Shown one piece after another: positions 55,897 through 64,000 of a DNA stretch of 64,000 nucleotides. Source of the stretch: Polynucleobacter sp. (GTDB lineage: Bacteria > Pseudomonadota > Gammaproteobacteria > Burkholderiales > Burkholderiaceae); contig NZ_JAUXZY010000005.1 in assembly GCF_030693775.1 (NCBI RefSeq), positions 1-64,000 of the forward strand, read 5' to 3'. The number at the start of each line of letters is the position of its first letter. The first letter of the stretch is position 1. The position numbers and the translations under genes are program-made. Under the pieces are notes generated by a model. The model did no database searches. It saw only the letters and a list, made by a program, of their open reading frames with translations, and was not told the DNA's origin.

Positions 55897-56600
55897 GCTG
55901 CTTTAATTTCTCCGTTTAGCCCCGAATGACTGCTTTGTACATCAGCATACACGGGGGCATCGGTCTTTGCTGCGCGCACAGTCTGCTCGGCTAAATCTAC
56001 TTGATTGGCTTTAGCCCATGCATCGGATAACAAACTAGCAACCTTCTGGCTATCTGGGATGCAGCGCAACATGGGCTCAGGATTAGCCCAAGCGCCAGGC
56101 TTAGCATGTGGCCATAAGTGAAATACTGCAATCTTGTTATGTTCATCCAGCTTCAATGGAATATCGCCGACGCCATGCTGACCTACATTTAAACCCGCAC
56201 TCTGAATTTTCTTCAAGGGCAAATTGAAGGTCATATTAAGCACAATGCCAATGCGCATCACAATGCGACGATCCGTCAGCGTATACAGGGTGGTTGAACA
56301 GATTAAATGGGCAAAATAAGCAAGCAACCCCAAACACGTTGCCGAAAGCAGCGTCATCCACAGCATCGACATTCCTAAGCTGGCAATGGCGTCGCCATCG
56401 TAGATACCGGAGAACAAGCGGTAGGCCAGCAAAATACCAAAGTAAATACACAGCGCCCGCATATGAAAAACCCGTAATGCAACTGCCTTAAAGTCAGGGG
56501 CGCCTTGCCAAAGGATCGATTCTCCCTGTGGCAATTTCTCGGGCAAACCCAGCTGAGCCTCAAACTCATGCTCCGGACTTGAATGCAGATTGGGGTTCAT
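55893..56600 (-). CDS. puhB: Photosynthetic complex assembly protein PuhB
   Basis: 235 residues. N-terminal LPEKLPQGESILWQGAPDFKA, two or three membrane segments, then a PH-like region (LTDRRIVMRIGIVLNMTFNLPLKKI). PuhB promotes reaction-centre assembly. Overlaps puhA by four bases. Confidence 0.87.
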   Translation of the reverse strand: MNPNLHSSPEHEFEAQLGLPEKLPQGESILWQGAPDFKAVALRVFHMRALCIYFGILLAYRLFSGIYDGDAIASLGMSMLWMTLLSATCLGLLAYFAHLICSTTLYTLTDRRIVMRIGIVLNMTFNLPLKKIQSAGLNVGQHGVGDIPLKLDEHNKIAVFHLWPHAKPGAWANPEPMLRCIPDSQKVASLLSDAWAKANQVDLAEQTVRAAKTDAPVYADVQSSHSGLNGEIKAA

Positions 56601-57364
56601 ACGAGGGGCTCCTGACGCTCAGGTGTTGCGTATAAAGTGCCGCCGCCGTAATACGCCATAACCTTCTCTTCTTCGAGTAAGGTAATTTGCTCGGGGTGCT
56701 TGGTGGTTGGTACATGAGCAAACTGCGTCGATAGAATCGACTTCACAGCAATGTCATGCTTACCAATACGGCAGAAGTTGATTGGCAACAATACGGTATT
56801 GCCGCTGCCCAACCTCACTTCCAAGTAACGAATGGTCACTTCCATGTGATCGATCCAGGCATCCGCAACGACGCCAGCGACATTGCCATCCGCGCCAACC
56901 ACTTCCATGCCAATCGGGTTGCGGTCTTTGGCTGATAAAGCAAAGGCAGGCAATAAACGCAGTGGACGAATGCGGGCATGGCCTTCTAAGTCATAGTCGA
57001 CATGATCCGCGCGCTGTGCATACGATCCTGGCCCTACTCCCGCCAGCATAGGATTACCCGTTGGCTGCATGGGAGCCCCATTCCAGGGATGCGATGGTTC
57101 GGCGGCAATGCGCTCCACCTCAGGCGGTGTAGGCAAAGGGGCGGTGTATGTTTTGCCGAATTCCGTTTTATACGTCACTGGCCGCGGCATACCTAAGATG
57201 CCGTCTTCACGACGCACTTGACCAAAACGCTCAGTCTCCAGCGGAAAGCCTTCTCGCTTGCTTTCGAGGGTCAAGTAAATTACAAGGCCAATAAAAAAAA
57301 GCAAAAAGATATAAAAAGCGATTTGCGCTACATCGATGTACTGCGTTATTGCTCCGGTTCCCAT
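56597..57364 (-). CDS. puhA: Photosynthetic reaction centre H subunit PuhA
   Basis: 255 residues. One N-terminal membrane helix (AQIAFYIFLLFFIGLVIYLT) and a cytoplasmic PRC-barrel domain with FPLETERF, YTAPLPTPPEV, ALSAKDRNPIGMEVVGADG and VRLGSGNTVLLPINFCRI-like segments. Caps the L/M reaction centre on the cytoplasmic side. The L and M genes (pufL, pufM) are not in this window. Confidence 0.93.
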   Translation of the reverse strand: MGTGAITQYIDVAQIAFYIFLLFFIGLVIYLTLESKREGFPLETERFGQVRREDGILGMPRPVTYKTEFGKTYTAPLPTPPEVERIAAEPSHPWNGAPMQPTGNPMLAGVGPGSYAQRADHVDYDLEGHARIRPLRLLPAFALSAKDRNPIGMEVVGADGNVAGVVADAWIDHMEVTIRYLEVRLGSGNTVLLPINFCRIGKHDIAVKSILSTQFAHVPTTKHPEQITLLEEEKVMAYYGGGTLYATPERQEPLV

Positions 57365-57387
57365 TTTCTACTCCTTTACAAAATTAA

Positions 57388-58818
57388 CTAGCCTGGAAAA
57401 TCAGCTAAACCAAACTTTTTGATGCCTGAAACAGAGCGCTGATGGCGACTTGCCACCAAAGGCCCTAATGCCACTAATGTTGCAAACAACAAATAAATCT
57501 CAATGTGATACACCACGCTATAGCCAGTCCCCGCACCGTTCAGTACTGGCCCAATCGCACCGCTGGTCGCTAAGGTGGAAACGCCATCTCGAATCACGCC
57601 GCCAATCGACATGCCGATACCGGAGCAGGTGGCAGTCACCGCGCCCCAAGCCCCAATCACCATGCCGGTCATGTTTTCTTGTTCGATGCTCATGGCAATC
57701 GTGAGCGTACTGACTGCAAATAGTCCGCCACTAAATCCAATTAAAAAAGCGCCGACCCGAAATAAAGTAGCGGAGTTAAGGGGCTCAGAAAAAATCACCG
57801 ATGTAAATGCAAGTAAACCGATCAATAAGCCAATCGATGCGATTCGGTACGCGTTGATGCCTTTGACTAGCCAGCGCGCTGACAAAACAAAGGCGAGTAG
57901 CGATCCACCTGAAATCAATGCCGTTAACAAACTGGTTGCCGACACGCTTAAGCCTAAAATCTCACCGCCATAAGGCTCTAAAATGACGTCTTGCATGCTA
58001 AATGCAATCGTCCCCAAACCCAACATGATGAGGAAGCGCTTGACCTGTGGCATCGCCATAAAGGTTTTCCACGACTCTGAAAATGCCGGCCGCTCAATGT
58101 TGGGGTGGGTTTTGTGAGGCTGGCGAACTTCCTGCTTCCACAAGGCAATTAAGTTCAGAAGTAGAGTGACTGAAGCTGCCCCTTGAATCACTTGCACTAA
58201 TTGCACTTGCGTAAATGGCTTCAGCAGCAAACTAAATACGATGCCGCTTACCACCATACCGACCAGCAACATCACGTACATCATGGCCACAACGCGTGGA
58301 CGATTTTTTGGCTCCGCCAAGTCGGTTGCCAAGGCTAATCCTGCAGTTTGGGTTGTCTGCATTCCAGCACCAACGAGCAGAAAGGCTACTGCGCTAGCGA
58401 TGTAACTAAACCAAATTGGCCAGTGCGTATCACCCGACAACAAAATCAGGGCAAAGGGCATGATGGCCAAGCCACCAAATTGCAACCAAGTACCAATCCA
58501 AATATACGGTACGCGTTTCCAACCTAATATCGAGCGGTGAGTATCCGAGCGATAACCAATCAGCGCACGAAACGGGGCAAAGATTAAGGGCAAGGCGACC
58601 ATCAAAGCCACCATCCAAGCGCTCATGCCCATTTCCACAATCATCACGCGATTGAGGGTACCAATCAGCAAGGTTGCTGCCATACCCACAGTGACTTGGA
58701 ATAAGGACAAACGCAATAAACGGCTCAGCGGCAAGTCAGCCGTAGCGACGTCCGCAAAAGGCAAGAAGCGCGGATTAATCCGCGTCCATGCTTTAGCCGT
58801 TTTAAAAAATTGCATCAT
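57388..58818 (-). CDS. lhaA: Light-harvesting 1 assembly protein LhaA
   Basis: 476 residues, BCD-family membrane protein with about 12 segments. SLFQVTVGMAATLLIGTLNRVMIVEM at the start, WKRVPYIWIGTWLQFGG, GAGMQTTQTAGLALATDLA and QDVILEPYGGEILGLSV are typical. Helps build LH1 rings around the reaction centre. Located between bchM (four-base overlap) and puhA, the usual place. Confidence 0.9.
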   Translation of the reverse strand: MMQFFKTAKAWTRINPRFLPFADVATADLPLSRLLRLSLFQVTVGMAATLLIGTLNRVMIVEMGMSAWMVALMVALPLIFAPFRALIGYRSDTHRSILGWKRVPYIWIGTWLQFGGLAIMPFALILLSGDTHWPIWFSYIASAVAFLLVGAGMQTTQTAGLALATDLAEPKNRPRVVAMMYVMLLVGMVVSGIVFSLLLKPFTQVQLVQVIQGAASVTLLLNLIALWKQEVRQPHKTHPNIERPAFSESWKTFMAMPQVKRFLIMLGLGTIAFSMQDVILEPYGGEILGLSVSATSLLTALISGGSLLAFVLSARWLVKGINAYRIASIGLLIGLLAFTSVIFSEPLNSATLFRVGAFLIGFSGGLFAVSTLTIAMSIEQENMTGMVIGAWGAVTATCSGIGMSIGGVIRDGVSTLATSGAIGPVLNGAGTGYSVVYHIEIYLLFATLVALGPLVASRHQRSVSGIKKFGLADFPG

Positions 58819-59516
58819 GAGAAACGACGCAGCTCCATGATTTGCGATTGGTAAAAGCCGCTCGATATACGCAAGGTAAAGCTCACGCGCCAGCTGTGAA
58901 GCAGTTTGGGCTGACCAACTAGATCCCGCAATTTTTGCTCGCTCACGGGCTCAATAAAGGGTGCACGATCTTTGCGGGGAAAAAGACGCCCTACTCGAAT
59001 CATGATTTCTAGCAAAGCAGAGCTGGGGGCGAAGGTGAAGATAATCTTTTGATGAGTACGCTCCGCCAAACGCTCCAGCACATTGAGCATGTCTTCTGAC
59101 TGGTAATGGATCATCGAATCCATACCCACGACATAGTCAAACTCGCCAAAGGTCTCATCGAGCATGTCCCCAGAGTGAAAAGCAATGTTCTGCCGCTCTT
59201 CTGCAGGAATACGCTCTTGCGCTAACTCGACTAACTTGGGTGATAAATCCACGGCAACTACGTTGGCACCGCGCTTAGCCATTTCTAAAGCCAAAGCACC
59301 AGTGCCGCAACCGGCATCCAGAATCCGCTTACCGGTTAAGTCTTCGGGCAGGCGGTTCAAAATGCGTTGACGGGTTTGGTCTCTACCTGCGCGGACCGTT
59401 GCCCGAATGCCACTCACGGGCGCATCGGAGGTGAGCTTGGCCCAGGCATCGACCGCAGTCCGGTCGAAGTAGTTCTTCAGCTTGCTTCGGCGATCTTGGT
59501 AGGACATTTCAGCCAT
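58815..59516 (-). CDS. bchM: Mg-protoporphyrin IX methyltransferase BchM
   Basis: 233 residues. Class I methyltransferase motif I RILDAGCGTGALALEMAKRG, acidic VVAVDLSPKLVELA and GEFDYVVGMDSMIHY. N-terminal YFDRTAVDAWAKL is typical of BchM/ChlM. Methylates the propionate of Mg-protoporphyrin IX before the AcsF step. Two bases after bchL. Confidence 0.92.
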   Translation of the reverse strand: MAEMSYQDRRSKLKNYFDRTAVDAWAKLTSDAPVSGIRATVRAGRDQTRQRILNRLPEDLTGKRILDAGCGTGALALEMAKRGANVVAVDLSPKLVELAQERIPAEERQNIAFHSGDMLDETFGEFDYVVGMDSMIHYQSEDMLNVLERLAERTHQKIIFTFAPSSALLEIMIRVGRLFPRKDRAPFIEPVSEQKLRDLVGQPKLLHSWRVSFTLRISSGFYQSQIMELRRFS

Positions 59517-59518
59517 AG

Positions 59519-64000
<4,482 letters not shown>

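Overview
The window looks like a chromosome segment of a freshwater, aerobic anoxygenic phototrophic betaproteobacterium. Burkholderiaceae, Polynucleobacter-like, is my best guess; this is inferred from gene content and order, and no search was run. The oxygen-dependent cyclase acsF and the bchH-bchL-bchM-lhaA-puhA-puhB-puhC order are those of proteobacterial photosynthesis gene clusters.

Region 1 (1-15.3 kb, + strand) is an ABC-transporter-dependent capsule locus. The export genes kpsE-kpsM-kpsT-kpsD overlap one another. They are followed by a visibly AT-rich glycan block: UDP-sulfoquinovose synthase, a second epimerase, two methyltransferases and a glycosyltransferase. The locus ends with a single-module KpsC-like protein, full-length kpsC, an outer-membrane barrel and kpsS. 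A possible small RNA with its own promoter and terminator and a DUF3800 gene follow.

Region 2 (16.5-24.4 kb) is an accessory island. It is bounded by two identical 44-bp copies of a tRNA-Lys 3' end, each followed by its own terminator. It carries a PD-(D/E)XK-like protein, a HAD phosphatase, a nuclease-helicase with helicase-associated repeats, a small secreted protein, a MarR regulator with a tautomerase-fold enzyme that share a 16-bp site, and a VbhA-Fic toxin-antitoxin pair. No integrase is visible.

Region 3 (24.5-28.9 kb) holds an MFS transporter, an OsmC-YcaO fusion protein and a cytochrome b561.

Region 4 (28.9-37.9 kb) is the most unusual part. A diverged GTP cyclohydrolase II, a stand-alone RibD reductase domain, a PTPS-fold protein lacking usual active-site residues, a zinc-type dehydrogenase, a GT4 glycosyltransferase, an OpgH-like GT2, an NdvA-like ABC exporter and a methyltransferase lie together around a divergent promoter with a 29-bp inverted repeat. 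Together they look like a locus for making and exporting a modified, possibly glycosylated, GTP-derived metabolite.

Region 5 (38-43.5 kb) is housekeeping: a CNNM/CorC-type membrane protein, a polar amino-acid ABC transporter, a lipoprotein and rsuA.

Region 6 (43.5-64 kb, - strand) is the photosynthesis cluster. An AerR/PpaA-type cobalamin-binding regulator comes first. Next is a run transcribed bchG, bch2, bchP, tspO, hemA, dxs, bciB, joining early tetrapyrrole and isoprenoid supply to late bacteriochlorophyll synthesis, with a TGT-N12-ACA (PpsR/CrtJ-type) site before bchG. Then comes a tightly overlapping run bchH, bchL, bchM, lhaA, puhA, puhB, puhC, an unknown 123-residue gene, acsF, puhE. 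bchH runs off the right edge.
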